This document shows positions 41,511-51,380 of a DNA stretch of 64,000 bases, one piece after another. The stretch is taken from contig NC_092670.1 in NCBI RefSeq assembly GCF_964355755.1, forward strand, positions 27,207,795 through 27,271,794, given 5' to 3'. The position numbers and the translations under genes are program-made. Each line of letters begins with the position of its first letter. The stretch's first letter is position 1. This DNA comes from Antedon mediterranea. Taxonomy: Eukaryota; Echinodermata; Crinoidea; Comatulida; Antedonidae. Under the pieces are notes generated by a model that was not told the origin of the DNA, searched no databases, and saw only the letters and a program-made list of their open reading frames with translations.

Positions 41511-41881
41511 ATATAAAGAGTGTACAATACTCACAGTATTTTTTAATCCATCCACATGAAGAAGAGACACAAGAAGAGTTGTTTGAAATTGTGAAGCCTC
41601 ACAACCTTACTAATTGTGATGACATTTAATATAATATTACAGCCATACACAAAATGTAAGGTAGTTAGGGTCACTACAATCTATTAAAATAATTAACATT
41701 AATTAACTGGAAACATTGTTAATTATCAGTTTGAGTTTGACTTTTGTCTCTTTTGTTGTAGAATTGAATCTCTGTTTATCCATTGCTTTCAACCTGAAAA
41801 TAAACAGGCCTAATACCTTGGCATTAGCAATGAAATCAACTTACACACTGATGAATCTTAATACTCCTACCTACCTATCTA
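41511..41881. other. No gene recognised
   Basis: Unique-looking DNA between the inverted satellite and the Gypsy element. The frame at 41716-41937 runs into the LTR and shows no domain. Confidence 0.5.
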
Positions 41882-41886
41882 ATATT

Positions 41887-42063
41887 TATTATGTTTTGTT
41901 TGTTGTCGCTACACTGAACTCAAACAGACGTACATAGGACTACCGTTAAACACAATCCAAATAACATTTATTCAACATATCAACTATCGTGACTCGCGTC
42001 CATGTTAAACCCTCTCCTCGATCCCCGCTAGGTGGCGCTAGATCGATATTGCATACTACCACA
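41887..42063 (-). repeat. Gypsy third (outer) LTR
   Basis: 177 bp, differing from the 5' LTR by one visible base (CACTGAACTC versus CACTGTACTC). It is adjacent to the left target duplication. Confidence 0.92.
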
Positions 42064-42082
42064 TCTCCCTTTTTTGACACCA

Positions 42083-42258
42083 TATTATGTTTTGTTTGTT
42101 TTCGCTACACTGTACTCAAACAGACGTACATAGGACTACCGTTAAACACAATCCAAATAACATTTATTCAACATATCAACTATCGTGACTCGCGTCCATG
42201 TTAAACCCTCTCTCGATCCCCGCTAGGTGGCGCTAGATCGATATTGCATACTACCACA
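42083..42258 (-). repeat. Gypsy 3' LTR of the coding unit
   Basis: 176 bp. It differs from the 5' LTR by a G to T change (TTTTCGCTAC) and one missing C in the CTCTCCTCGAT stretch. Confidence 0.92.
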
Positions 42259-42269
42259 TCTCCCTTTTT
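42259..42269 (-). other. Gypsy polypurine tract
   Basis: AAAAAGGGAGA on the coding strand, immediately upstream of the 3' LTR. It primes plus-strand DNA synthesis. Confidence 0.8.
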
Positions 42270-42480
42270 CTTAGAGATTGATTAATCAGCTTTATAATTT
42301 TAAGTCGCGCAGCAACTAAACTTTAACTTTAAACACAAATTAACATTTAGAGTAAGATCATGTCAATCATTGAATTTCCATCTGTGTTTCAATAAAGGTC
42401 CGATATTGTTCATTATCAAATCAGTGTTCAGTGTTTTTATTTTTGGTGAGTGATTATAGATCAGTGTTCATTATATGAAA

Positions 42481-45400
42481 TTAGGATGTTACATATTCAT
42501 CCAAATAACGTGGTCTTCGCCGGTTCCGTTGTGGTCTGGTATTTGATGGTGTTGATGCTTCCGGTGGCTTCGAGTTGTTGCGGATGTCCGCTTCAGTTGG
42601 CGTTCCCGCATCGCTGGAGTGATCGTGATTGGTTGGAGTTTGGTTTTCCTTCACCTCACCATCTCTCTCCTTTGGTTGTTCTTGCATCATCACATCGTTG
42701 TTAGTGAGCTTCCGTGTCATTGCACGATTTCTTCTCACTGTTTTTCCATCCGTATCGATGTACACGGACCTGGGTGCCTTGTGGTATCCCGTGATTGTTC
42801 CGTGACGTTTCAAGTCCGGTATATATACTTTGTCACCCGGACTTAGTTGTTCCGCATCTGCAGCTCTGTGACGGTTGTCAAAGTTTCTCTTCATTTCACG
42901 TCTATATCTCTCCTCTTTCTGTCTAAGGTCAGTCTGGTCTGGTAGTTTTGGTCGGAGCTCTTCTGGGTGGCATGGCACTCTTGTCTTTAGTCTCCGACTC
43001 ATATTCAACTGTGTTGGTGAATACCCATTTTGAAGTGGTGTGTTACGGTACTGTAGCATTGCCAAATACTCATCGTCACACTTGTTCATGAAGGATTTGA
43101 TGGTTTGTACTGCTCGTTCCGCCTCGCCGTTTGACTGTGGGAAATGAGGGAATGATGTTACATGTTCAAATCTCCAGCTCTGTGCAAATGCTTTGAATTC
43201 GTCAGAGCTGTATTGTGGTCCATTGTCTGAGAACAGGACGTCTGGTATGCATTGACGACTGAATATTTTCTTCAATTTGGCAACAGTTTCTTTCGTATCT
43301 ACATTCTTTGTGACAATGCAGACCTCAATGTCTCTTGAGTAATAATCTACAGCAAGTAGATAGTTACGTCCCTTGTAATGGAAAAAGTCGGTACCAACTC
43401 TAGACCATGGTCGGTTTGGGAACTCTGTTCCTCGCATTGGTTCTGCTTGACTTCTCCTGTATCTTGCGCACATCTCGCAGTTCCTCACAACTTTCTCTAT
43501 GTCTCTCGATATCCCTGGCCACCATACTGAAGACATTGCATTTGCTCTCATCTTTGTAATTCCTTGGTGACTGTCATGTAGACAACGTAGAATATCTGTT
43601 CTGAGTTTTGGAGGGATTACTAGACGTTTGCTCTTTAGGAGGAGGCCTTCATGTACAGAAAGGCTACCTCTTTCTTTCCAGTAGCTGTGCAGATAGCCGG
43701 ATGCCTCTGATTTCTCGTTCCATCCTTCTTGAACATGGTACATCACCATTTTTAGAGTGTCATCTTTTCGCAGTTCTGACCTTATCTCCTCCAGTCTCTT
43801 GTCTGATGCTGGTAGAGTCACCATCACGCTGTTTACGAAACATTCTACCTCATTCCTTAACTTTTCTTCACGGTCGATCTCTTCGTTTGCACGTCTTTCT
43901 TTGTGCCTCGGCGATCTTGACAGTGCATCGGCTGTGTATAATAGCTTCTCGGGCACATGGTTTATATCAAAGTTAAACCTCATCAGACGCATTCGGAATC
44001 TCTGAACTCGTATAGGGAGTTCGTCAATGTTCTTGGTAGAGAAAAGTGGAACCAATGGTTTGTGGTCGGTTTGAACTCTAAACTTGAGTCCCACTAACAG
44101 ATCGGCCCAATGTTCAAGTGACCATGTGGTGGCAAGTGCTTCTTTTTCGATCTGTGCATATCTGCGTTCCGTTGCCGTCATGGATCTACTTGCATAGGCT
44201 ACTGGTCTCAGCTCGCCATTTTCTTGTTTCTGTAGAAGCACAGCACCTAGTCCAAAACTGCTCGCATCGGCTGATATAACGGTTTCTTTTGTGGTGCTGT
44301 AGAGTTTCAGTACTCTGTCTGAGCTTAGTTCATTCTGTATCTTGACGAATGTTTCTTGTTGAGTTTGCTCCCAAACCCATTCATTTTCCTTCTTCATGAG
44401 ATCCCGTAATGGTTTGGTGGTCTCTGCCAGGTTAGGAACGAATTTCATCTGTTGGTTTACCATTCCTAGGAACTGTCTGAGTTCCGTGACATTGGTGGGT
44501 GGTTGCATTTTCATAATTGCTTCGATTTTCTTTGGGTCTTTTCTCAATCCTTCACCATCGATTATCTGGCCCAAGTAATCCAGTTTCGTCTGAGAGAATT
44601 TGCATTTCGCACTATTTAGAGTTAGACCACTTTTGTCTAATCTCTTCAGTACTGCATTGAGCCTATTGTCGTGCTCTGTCTGATTGCTGCCAGTGATCAG
44701 AATGTCGTCCATATGACATACAACACCTTCTAGACCTCTCAGCTCTCGGTCCATCTGCTTTTGGAAGTACTCCGGTGCTGACGATATCCCATAAGGAAGA
44801 CGTTTAAACACATACCTCCCAAAAGGTGTAATGAAGGTAGTTAGTTTTGTGCTTTCTAGGCTCAGCTTCACCTGGTGAAACCCTGAGTTTGCATCGAGTT
44901 TTGAGAACACTTTTCCATTCGCCACCTTACCAAGTGTCTCTTCTACCTTTGGCATATGATATAGTTCTCTTCGTACTGACTGATTCAGCTTCGTTAAGTC
45001 AACACAAATTCGTACATCTCCATTTTGCTTCGGCACCACAACTATAGGTGCGCACCAGTCGGTTGGTCCATCGATTGGTTCGATAACTTCAAGTTGCACC
45101 ATCCTCTCTAACTCTGCCTTTGTCTTTTCAAGCAGTGGTAGGGCAATTCTTCTTGGTGTTGTAAGGCAAAATGGTTTGGTATCTTCTTTCAGTTTGATGG
45201 TGTATTCACCGTCTAATTTACCAAGGCCTCTGAATAGTCCTGGGTATTCTTCCTTTATTTTCTCCTTTGTAATTGGAGAATTGACGTCAACTGCTTTCAC
45301 ACTATAGGTTCCTGGTATGTCATGGATCAGTCCAAGGTTGCGAATTGCTGGAACTCCTAGCAGTAGTGTTGTTGCGTTCTCGACTATATATACTCTTTCT

Positions 45401-46041
45401 TCTATCTCCGAGTTGTTTCCATGTTGTTGTTTCAGCTTTATGTCCACAAATCCTCGTGTTTTCAGTGGTGTATCGCCTGTACCCACTAGCGTCTTGTCGG
45501 TTGGGAACATTTCTCCGAATCGGTTTTGATACACTATATTTGGCATCACTGAAACTTGTGCACCGGTATCAATACACCATGACAGTTCTTGATCGGCTGC
45601 TCTGAGTTTGATGTGCCATCCAGGTTGTTTGTGTGCATCTTTCAACTGTGACCTGTTAACTTGTTGGACACTAACACCACTTATCAGGAAAGGGTGTTCG
45701 TCATCGACTTGGTTGACTCTGCTTGATCGGCTTGCAGTTGATCTACACACTACCTTATAGTGACCAGTTTTCCCGCATGCATTACAAGTTGCTGATTTTG
45801 CTGGACAGTTCTGTTTTCCATATGGGTGAGATTTTCCACAATATCCACATTTTTGAAATTTCCCCTCATTCGTTTGTGGGCGGGCTGATTTGTTGTGTGA
45901 GTATTGTTTCTTGGTTTGCCCCTGCGTTGCTGGTCTCGGCTTTGGTTTAGGTCGGAATTGGTCAATGGTTGCGGTTTTAGACTTCTGGAGTTCTTGACTA
46001 GTTGCCTCTTTCAGTGCAAGGATTCTAGTAGTTTTAGTCAA
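42481..46041 (-). CDS. pol: Gypsy polyprotein: nucleocapsid, protease, reverse transcriptase, RNase H, integrase
   Basis: 1186 open codons; the first codon taken is TTG inside a frame that is open to about 46105, so it is not a true start. In order: two zinc knuckles (about 65-99, the second CNACGKTGHYKVVC), aspartic protease DTGA (158-161), reverse transcriptase (about 300-490) with LDANSGFHQ (382-390) and catalytic MDD (444-446), RNase H (about 585-705) with SADAS, TDHK and TADALSR, integrase zinc site (H822, H825, C855, C858), and an integrase core with D884, D939 and E975 (DX35E spacing). All catalytic residues look present, so the enzyme part may be functional. The stop is TAA at 42483-42481. 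The order RT-RH-IN defines Ty3/Gypsy; Mag/SURL affinity is inferred. Confidence 0.95.
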   Translation of the reverse strand: MTKTTRILALKEATSQELQKSKTATIDQFRPKPKPRPATQGQTKKQYSHNKSARPQTNEGKFQKCGYCGKSHPYGKQNCPAKSATCNACGKTGHYKVVCRSTASRSSRVNQVDDEHPFLISGVSVQQVNRSQLKDAHKQPGWHIKLRAADQELSWCIDTGAQVSVMPNIVYQNRFGEMFPTDKTLVGTGDTPLKTRGFVDIKLKQQHGNNSEIEERVYIVENATTLLLGVPAIRNLGLIHDIPGTYSVKAVDVNSPITKEKIKEEYPGLFRGLGKLDGEYTIKLKEDTKPFCLTTPRRIALPLLEKTKAELERMVQLEVIEPIDGPTDWCAPIVVVPKQNGDVRICVDLTKLNQSVRRELYHMPKVEETLGKVANGKVFSKLDANSGFHQVKLSLESTKLTTFITPFGRYVFKRLPYGISSAPEYFQKQMDRELRGLEGVVCHMDDILITGSNQTEHDNRLNAVLKRLDKSGLTLNSAKCKFSQTKLDYLGQIIDGEGLRKDPKKIEAIMKMQPPTNVTELRQFLGMVNQQMKFVPNLAETTKPLRDLMKKENEWVWEQTQQETFVKIQNELSSDRVLKLYSTTKETVISADASSFGLGAVLLQKQENGELRPVAYASRSMTATERRYAQIEKEALATTWSLEHWADLLVGLKFRVQTDHKPLVPLFSTKNIDELPIRVQRFRMRLMRFNFDINHVPEKLLYTADALSRSPRHKERRANEEIDREEKLRNEVECFVNSVMVTLPASDKRLEEIRSELRKDDTLKMVMYHVQEGWNEKSEASGYLHSYWKERGSLSVHEGLLLKSKRLVIPPKLRTDILRCLHDSHQGITKMRANAMSSVWWPGISRDIEKVVRNCEMCARYRRSQAEPMRGTEFPNRPWSRVGTDFFHYKGRNYLLAVDYYSRDIEVCIVTKNVDTKETVAKLKKIFSRQCIPDVLFSDNGPQYSSDEFKAFAQSWRFEHVTSFPHFPQSNGEAERAVQTIKSFMNKCDDEYLAMLQYRNTPLQNGYSPTQLNMSRRLKTRVPCHPEELRPKLPDQTDLRQKEERYRREMKRNFDNRHRAADAEQLSPGDKVYIPDLKRHGTITGYHKAPRSVYIDTDGKTVRRNRAMTRKLTNNDVMMQEQPKERDGEVKENQTPTNHDHSSDAGTPTEADIRNNSKPPEASTPSNTRPQRNRRRPRYLDEYVTS

Positions 46042-46185
46042 GGATAACTTTGCACCCTCGTCGTATAATTTCAGCTTGTAGCTGTCGTTAGTACACGAAA
46101 ATGTTAATTTGTCTCTAACTCTTCTTGAAATTCCTTTGGGAATTTACACTCTGGCGCCCTTTCTTTCACCGTCGTGACCCATGAA

Positions 46186-46554
46186 TCAAATGACTGACCT
46201 GGTTCTCGCTGTAAGTGATGCCAGAACCGTTGGCATTAGTTGTGGGTCGCGCCGAGAAAAGTGTTCGTCAAATTTGTTCATTTTGTATGTGTAGTCGTTC
46301 GGATCCTCAGCTGGGATTTCTTCTTCATTTTCTGGATTTTGCATTGCAGGCTTGAATTTAAAATTTGTGTAGATGTCAATGCTGTTATCGCCTATACAGT
46401 TTAGCAACAGACCTACTTTGATTTCGGTTTCTTTCTTTGAGTTCCCTGTTGCTTTGAGGTAAATCTCAAATTTCCTCTTCCACTTGTTCCATGCGTGTGA
46501 TGGATTACTGCCATCTACAATTAATGTTTCAGGTGGCTTTATGAACGTTGCCAT
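46186..46554 (-). pseudogene. gag: Gypsy gag, N-terminal part, frameshifted
   Basis: The gag gene encodes the capsid protein of the element's particles. The likely start is the ATG at 46554-46552 (MATFIKPPETLIVDG); the open frame extends a little upstream without need. An AWNKWKRKFEIYLKATG segment is typical of Mag-type gag N-termini. The frame ends at 46186, but capsid-like coding (WHHLQREPGQSFDSWV, a standard gag motif) continues in another frame from about 46215 to 46105, and in the pol frame after that. Two single-base shifts, near 46215 and near 46105, therefore break gag. Nucleocapsid knuckles sit at the start of the pol frame. Confidence 0.8.
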
Positions 46555-46797
46555 AATTATTCTTATAATTACTGAATAACTTACGGAGTTCAAATCTCTT
46601 CAATTCCTAGGCTAGGCTGTGCGGTTTACTGCGTTGTGGTTGCTATGCAACTTGTTTACAATCGTCCGCTGTCGTGCGTCGTTGTGTGAGCGTTCAACCG
46701 ATCTCGCTATTCTCGCTAGGCTAGGCTACCGCTGGGGTAGGTATCTCGGAAATCGATCGTTACTGACCTTTCTGAGCGTTGGATGAGTCGATTCAGA

Positions 46798-46813
46798 CAC
46801 ACTTCTGACACCA
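46798..46813 (-). other. Gypsy primer binding site
   Basis: TGGTGTCAGAAGTGTG on the coding strand, with no spacer after the LTR. The TGG start complements a tRNA CCA end. A leucine tRNA is a possible primer, but this is inference from similarity only. Confidence 0.7.
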
Positions 46814-46990
46814 TATTATGTTTTGTTTGTTGTCGCTACACTGTACTCAAACAGACGTACATAGGACTACCGTTAAACACAATCCAAATAACATTTATTC
46901 AACATATCAACTATCGTGACTCGCGTCCATGTTAAACCCTCTCCTCGATCCCCGCTAGGTGGCGCTAGATCGATATTGCATACTACCACA
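46814..46990 (-). repeat. Gypsy 5' LTR
   Basis: 177 bp, beginning TGTGGTAG and ending CATAATA on the coding strand, directly followed by the primer binding site. It contains an AATAAA signal within GAATAAATGTTA (coding strand). Confidence 0.92.
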
Positions 46991-47600
46991 ATATTTTATA
47001 TAGATAGGCTGTCTATGACCCCCCAGCATATCCCTAGCTAGGCCTATGCCTCTCTAGACCATTCTGCTGGCTAGCTAGCAAGGCCCTAGGCCTAGTCCTA
47101 TAATTAATAGCACAGGTCTCATATAGATAGGCCTAGAGTGTTTAGACTGAGCCTGGTTATATGCCTATTTATTTAACTAGGACTAGGCAGGCCTAATCAG
47201 CCTAAACTAAGGCCTAATAAACTAGTCTAGGCCCTAACTAGAATACATAGAGCTAGCTAGTTAGGCAGCCTAAGCCTAGCTACTTATTAGCTAGTAAGTA
47301 GGCCTAGCTAGCTAGCCTACCAGTTCCCTAGTAGGGCCTAACCAGGTGGGCCTAGCCTAGCCTAGCTACAGTAGTAGTAGTAGCCTACTACTTCTTTCTA
47401 TTTCTAGGCCTAGCTAGACTAGGCTAGCCCTAGTAGTAGGCCTAGCTAGGCTATAGGCCTAGTAGTACTAGTAGTAGTAGTATATGCCTAGTAGTACTAG
47501 GCCTACCTAGGCCTAAACTACTAGCTAGAGTAGAGAGATGCTAGCCTAGCTAGGCCTAGGCCTAGACTAGGCTAGGCCTAATCTGCCCTTTTTGGAGGCT
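46991..47600. repeat. CTAG/AGGCCT-rich low-complexity block
   Basis: Dense interspersion of CTAG, TAGGCCTA, GCCTAGGC, CTAGCTAG and TAGTAG. Most of the block can be read as overlapping self-complementary 4-8-mers. Isolated copies occur elsewhere (51605, 54727, 57300). No reading frame is present. Confidence 0.75.
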
Positions 47601-48040
47601 AAAATATTGTCTGAAATAAGCTATGACCTACACATATAGCTTAACTATCTGTTAAGGGTGACACTGTTGATGGGTGATCAATAAAATATGCTTCTAAATC
47701 TACCTTTTTGGCTTGCAATCATAATATCCAGTCTAGCCTAGGCCTACACGGATCAGGTAGCGAAACGAACGAAGTGAGAGCAGAGAGGAGGAGGAGGCCT
47801 AGGGCCTAGGTTTCAGGCAGAAAAGAACATCTTGAGTTTGTGTAATTATATATCTATTTATAGTTATTTTAAAATATATCCCTAACATTTAAAAAATTAT
47901 ATATATTACTGATAATTAATTATAAGAATGATACTCTACCTAATGATATAATCAATTAAATGTATTTTCCGTACGAAATTAATTATATACGAGGATGGCA
48001 TAAGTGATAGTTCTCTGTTATCAAAAAACAACTACATACT
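47601..48040. other. No gene recognised
   Basis: Unique-looking DNA with a GGAGGAGGAGGCC patch near 47790 and an AT-rich stretch at 47840-47980. Confidence 0.5.
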
Positions 48041-48044
48041 ATAC

Positions 48045-48231
48045 CTGCAAATAACTCCTGTACTCCTTCCCCTGCTGTATGTAATAATATAGCCTTCTTT
48101 TGCTGTTTGTTTTTGACGTTGCTCGCAACTATGTACAACTCAAAAGATTTCCGCCATTTTTCCCAACGTTGTCCGAGGGCTTGGCTGTCCGTCGTATCAA
48201 AACCGGCAATTGGGCTTACCTGAAAAGCCAT
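48045..48231 (-). pseudogene. gag-like N-terminal fragment of a second Gypsy-type element, or a gag-derived exon
   Basis: It starts at a true ATG (48231-48229) and encodes about 62 residues with WEKWRKSFELYIVAS and KKAILLHTAGEGVQELF, the same class of gag N-terminus as the Gypsy gag at 46554 but clearly diverged. Similarity stops at a canonical-looking splice donor (TTTGCAG|GTATAG, GT at 48044-48043). Upstream, TGGCGACGAGTATA (48249-48262) looks like a primer binding site next to an LTR end, so a truncated retrotransposon is the simplest reading. A first exon of a domesticated gag gene is possible. Confidence 0.6.
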
Positions 48232-48262
48232 TCTATAAATTTATACTCGTCGCCACTGTAAA

Positions 48263-48450
48263 GGTAGTTACCTCTGTAAGTTCCTATACACTTACTCTCT
48301 TAGTCGTCATAACAATGTAGTAATAACACGAGACGGGTTAACTCTATTTAACACAAACAAAGGTGCATTTATTATTAGATACAAAACCGCACACACTCTT
48401 TATGTGCTCAACAACCTTTGACCTCTCGGTCGCCGTGTCTATAGACACTA
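48263..48450 (-). repeat. Probable LTR remnant next to the gag-like fragment
   Basis: On the coding strand it ends TTTACA, then G and TGGCGACG (primer-site-like), then the gag-like ATG. It carries AATAAA inside TAATAATAAATGCACC. Its outer boundary is not defined here because no second copy is present. Confidence 0.4.
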
Positions 48451-48628
48451 CAAACAGTTTGACCAATCGTAATAGTGTATACGTTTTCTAAAGGAAATAC
48501 TTATTGCCTTTGTTTTTTTTTATTTTAATGAAGGTCATGGGGTGGTATAAAAATAGTGTTATTTGATTTATTGCTTTATTCGTTTACTGATTTTTTCAAG
48601 TTTTGTTACTGATTTTCCAAGGTTTGCA

Positions 48629-49380
48629 ATGTCTCAATTCGCTTCAACCTCATCCGATTCTAATGATTTTATTTTATGAGTTTATTTATCGAATGTCAAA
48701 GAGCTGTTGACGCTAGTCAATCTATCGCGGACTAATGGAACCAACAATGTATCCGTTAGTAACATCCCTGATGTTGGGTTGCTCGAAGATATTGTGTTTG
48801 GTGACCAGGACTTTGACTTAGCCTACCGCTCAGTCAAAGTCTGTCTGAGACCGGTAGCCCTTCTCTTATTGGTATTTGTGACAACGCCATAGATATTGTG
48901 CGGGATCTATCGGAAAGTTTAAAAATTGATCACGTAGAAGTAAGTGTTTTTTTATTTATTTATTTTTTTTTTAAAACGTAATACATTTTTTTATTGTAAT
49001 TACCGCAAAGGTCATAAAGATGTTATCGACGGTGCGTTTACAGCGTTTTTCTGCGTTTACAGTTTCTATGCGTTTCCTTTCTATTTTTCTATTTTGTTTT
49101 CTTTAGTTCTTTGTTTAAAAATGGGGGAAACTGCTGAGGATAATGATTCTCTGGAGGCTTCGGATATTGAGGTAACTATCGTTTTATTTTCTTTACTGTT
49201 GTTGTTTTATTGCGTCTTTTATTTCTAGTTCTTTACCGTTTTACACTTTTTTCCCAGGTCGTACCGGTACAATTTGGAAAAGGAGCTAGTAGGAAAAGAT
49301 TAAGAATCGATCAGGAAAAACAAAAAGAAGAAGAAGTTGACGTTAATGAAATAGAAAAAGATCCTATTAATCTGGACGAG
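48629..49380 (+). pseudogene. Degenerate split coding locus of unknown family
   Basis: Three coding-like blocks have plausible splice signals. Block 1 (48629-48939) starts ATG with MSQFASTSSDSNDFI, has an in-frame TGA at 48677-48679, then a frame change near 48840, and ends in SLKIDHVE at donor GAA|GTAAGT. Block 2 (49107-49171) includes MGETAEDNDSLEASDIE and ends at GAG|GTAACT. Block 3 (49258-49380, 41 codons) follows acceptor TTTTTTCCCAG, reads from VVPVQFGKGASRKRLR to NLDE, and ends at GAG|GTAGAT. Blocks 2 and 3 join in phase. Block 3 is basic then acidic, like a nuclear protein. I do not recognise the family. The stop and frame change argue for a pseudogene or an unrecognised transposon gene. 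Confidence 0.35.
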
Positions 49381-49559
49381 GTAGATTTGTCTTACTTCTT
49401 TTATTTTATTTTTTTATTAAACCTTATTTAGTGAGGGTGACCCTAAACAGCATATGCTGACAATCAAGGGGCCCTCATATAAACATTATAAAAAAACCTA
49501 TCTGGAAAAAGAAAAACGGATGAACTATGTTTTTAAAAATATATATACATAAATACAAA

Positions 49560-50590
49560 AATATAGCCTACAATACTATACAAAACGTTGAGGTTTTTCT
49601 TTTGGAATTAAATATTTGTTTAGAGCAGACTTAAAATTGTTTATTGTTACCGCATTTCTTAGTTTAGAGGGTAGCATATTCAGGTATGTTGGTGCTCTAT
49701 AGATAAAGCTGTTCTTATAGGTTTCGGTTTTAGGGAAAGGGATGACACATTTCCTCTCACTGACACTGACTTCGATGATTTTGAATTCTGGCAAGACGCA
49801 GGATAAGAGCAAGACCATTTGCAGACCTGTAGGCAAGGCAGCCCAGTTGTAGATGTATGCGATCTCGGACTGTATGAAGATTTAATGTGTTGTAAATGTT
49901 AGTTCGTGGTGTGAGAGGATGAGCTTTAAGAATAATGCGAAATGCTCTCTGTGGGAGGATTATAGTGTTATAGAGGAGTAATGGATGTGTGCTTATTAAT
50001 GAAATGACGGGCACGCGATAAGATGGACAAGCCCAGTTTGGAACGTAGTGAATTCTGACATGAGTATGGGTTTCAATTTTAACACACTGGGAACGATTTG
50101 AAAAGTAAGATTTTATTAATTGAATAGATGGGCGAGATAAGCCAAAGTTTGGAAGTTTTTGAATGAGAACATGATGGTCAATAAGGTCAAAGGCTTTGCG
50201 AAGATCGATGAATACAGCTCGATCCTGTATAGAGACCTCTGTCAATATTCGAATACCAGTTATTTAGAGTATTGGTTATTGCTGTAAGTGTTGAAAAGCC
50301 TGATCTGGAACCAGACTGACTCGAGAATAGCATATTATGTGTGGTGAAATGTTGCTAAAACTGCGAGTGGGGGATTTTTTTCAGTGATTTTAGAGATATT
50401 AGATAAAATTGATATGGGTCTTTTGTTGAGGTCATGTGTATCCCCAGATTTGTAAACTGGTGTAACAAAAGAGTGTTTCCAGGAAATAATATTTGTTGTG
50501 ATAATGTTATTGATGATGTAGGCAACTGGTTTTGATATGATAGGGGTTGCTGGATCTTACCTCCAATCCCATCCGGTCCGGTGGGCTTTT
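49560..50590 (-). pseudogene. Degraded CR1/Jockey-group LINE reverse transcriptase
   Basis: From right to left the coding strand shows KKPTGPDG (about 50583), TPVYKSGDTHDLNKRPIS (about 50460-50410), FIDLRKAFDLIDHHVL (about 50210-50160) and a C-terminal NSFIYRAPTYLNMLPSKLRN (about 49720-49650). The region between the AFD motif and the thumb (YVPNWAC) is missing, which removes the catalytic ADD motif. Several frame changes and stops are present. The 3' end with TATATATTTTTG-like tail sequence lies near 49510-49575. Open stretches 49757-50245 and 49576-49836 are the surviving pieces. The protein is inactive. Confidence 0.75.
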
Positions 50591-51321
50591 TACGGTCAAT
50601 TTTTAACAGCTCACTTTAAACAATTTCCCAGTCTTAAAAGTAAATTGGGGTTATCACGTTGGTTAGTTTTATTTGAATCTTTTTCATTAGTGGGCATGTA
50701 ATTTGTTTCATTTTGAAATGAGAGATGGGCCAATATTAGTGAAATAGTCATTAAAAGAATTAGCAATTTCTTGTGGATCATTTATTTCATAGTTATTAAC
50801 AATATAGACTTTGGGAAAAATTTGTTTGTTTTAGGAAGGAGAAGCCCAAGGCCTTCCCACATCCTGCCAGAATCTCCAGCAGAGTTAGCAATTAAAATGG
50901 ATATGAAATGATGTTTAAAAAAATGAGTTAGTTTCATTATCGGAAAGTACGCATAGAAACATGTCAGTCACCTTTATGCTAAATGTTATGGACGTCTGGG
51001 ACCCCCTCTAATCGGTGACAAAAAAATCTTTTTGTGACGTCACTAAAAGAAAAATTTGCATTAGGAGAATTGGGTAATTCACAGTCTTTTGCAGATTGGC
51101 TCTATACTATTACAGAGTTGGCTTATCTGCTTTGCATTTTTGTTTATGAATATGGTTTTAATATTTTCGGATACAAATATTTTTTTTTTGTCAACCGATT
51201 AATTTTTAAAATGAGTTTTAAAATCTGTTCTTACGGCAATCTTCTGTAAATTTACTAGCGTTTTGCATCGGGAAGCTGGAGAAACGTAGATACAGTGCGC
51301 ATGTGTGAAAATATCAATTAC
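50591..51321. other. No confident gene
   Basis: Probably older LINE-derived or unique DNA. A 71-codon frame at 51034-51249 has no recognisable motif. Confidence 0.4.
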
Positions 51322-51330
51322 ACGCGGCGG

Positions 51331-51380
51331 GCGAATTTTTTTTTCGTAGGTAAGTGAGGAAAAAATTATGAATTATTCAT
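51331..51380 (+). repeat. MULE terminal inverted repeat, left
   Basis: Inverted match to 55159-55209, including the T9/A9 run. The gap-free core is about 30 bp, followed by TATGAATTATTCAT in both. Confidence 0.85.

Larger units (their letters stand above)
41887..46990 (-). mobile_element. Ty3/Gypsy LTR retrotransposon (Mag/SURL-like) with three LTRs
   Basis: The whole unit is flanked by the perfect 5-bp duplication ATATT (41882-41886 and 46991-46995). In transcription order (right to left): 5' LTR 46814-46990, primer binding site, gag, pol, polypurine tract, LTR 42083-42258, a 19-bp gap, and an outer LTR 41887-42063. LTRs are about 177 bp and nearly identical, with one to three differences, so insertion was recent. 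The 19-bp gap consists of a polypurine-tract remnant joined to a primer-site remnant, meaning a second internal region collapsed by deletion. Pol is open, while gag carries two frameshifts. Confidence 0.92.

Noticed and set aside
41892-42063. LTR boundaries taken as TG...CA (starting TGTTTTG on the plus strand)
   Set aside because: Extending to TATTATG gives a perfect 5-bp target duplication ATATT and a primer site directly at the LTR edge, so that boundary is preferred.
42450-45950. Plus-strand and minor minus frames across Gypsy pol
   Set aside because: Shadows of the 1186-codon pol frame.
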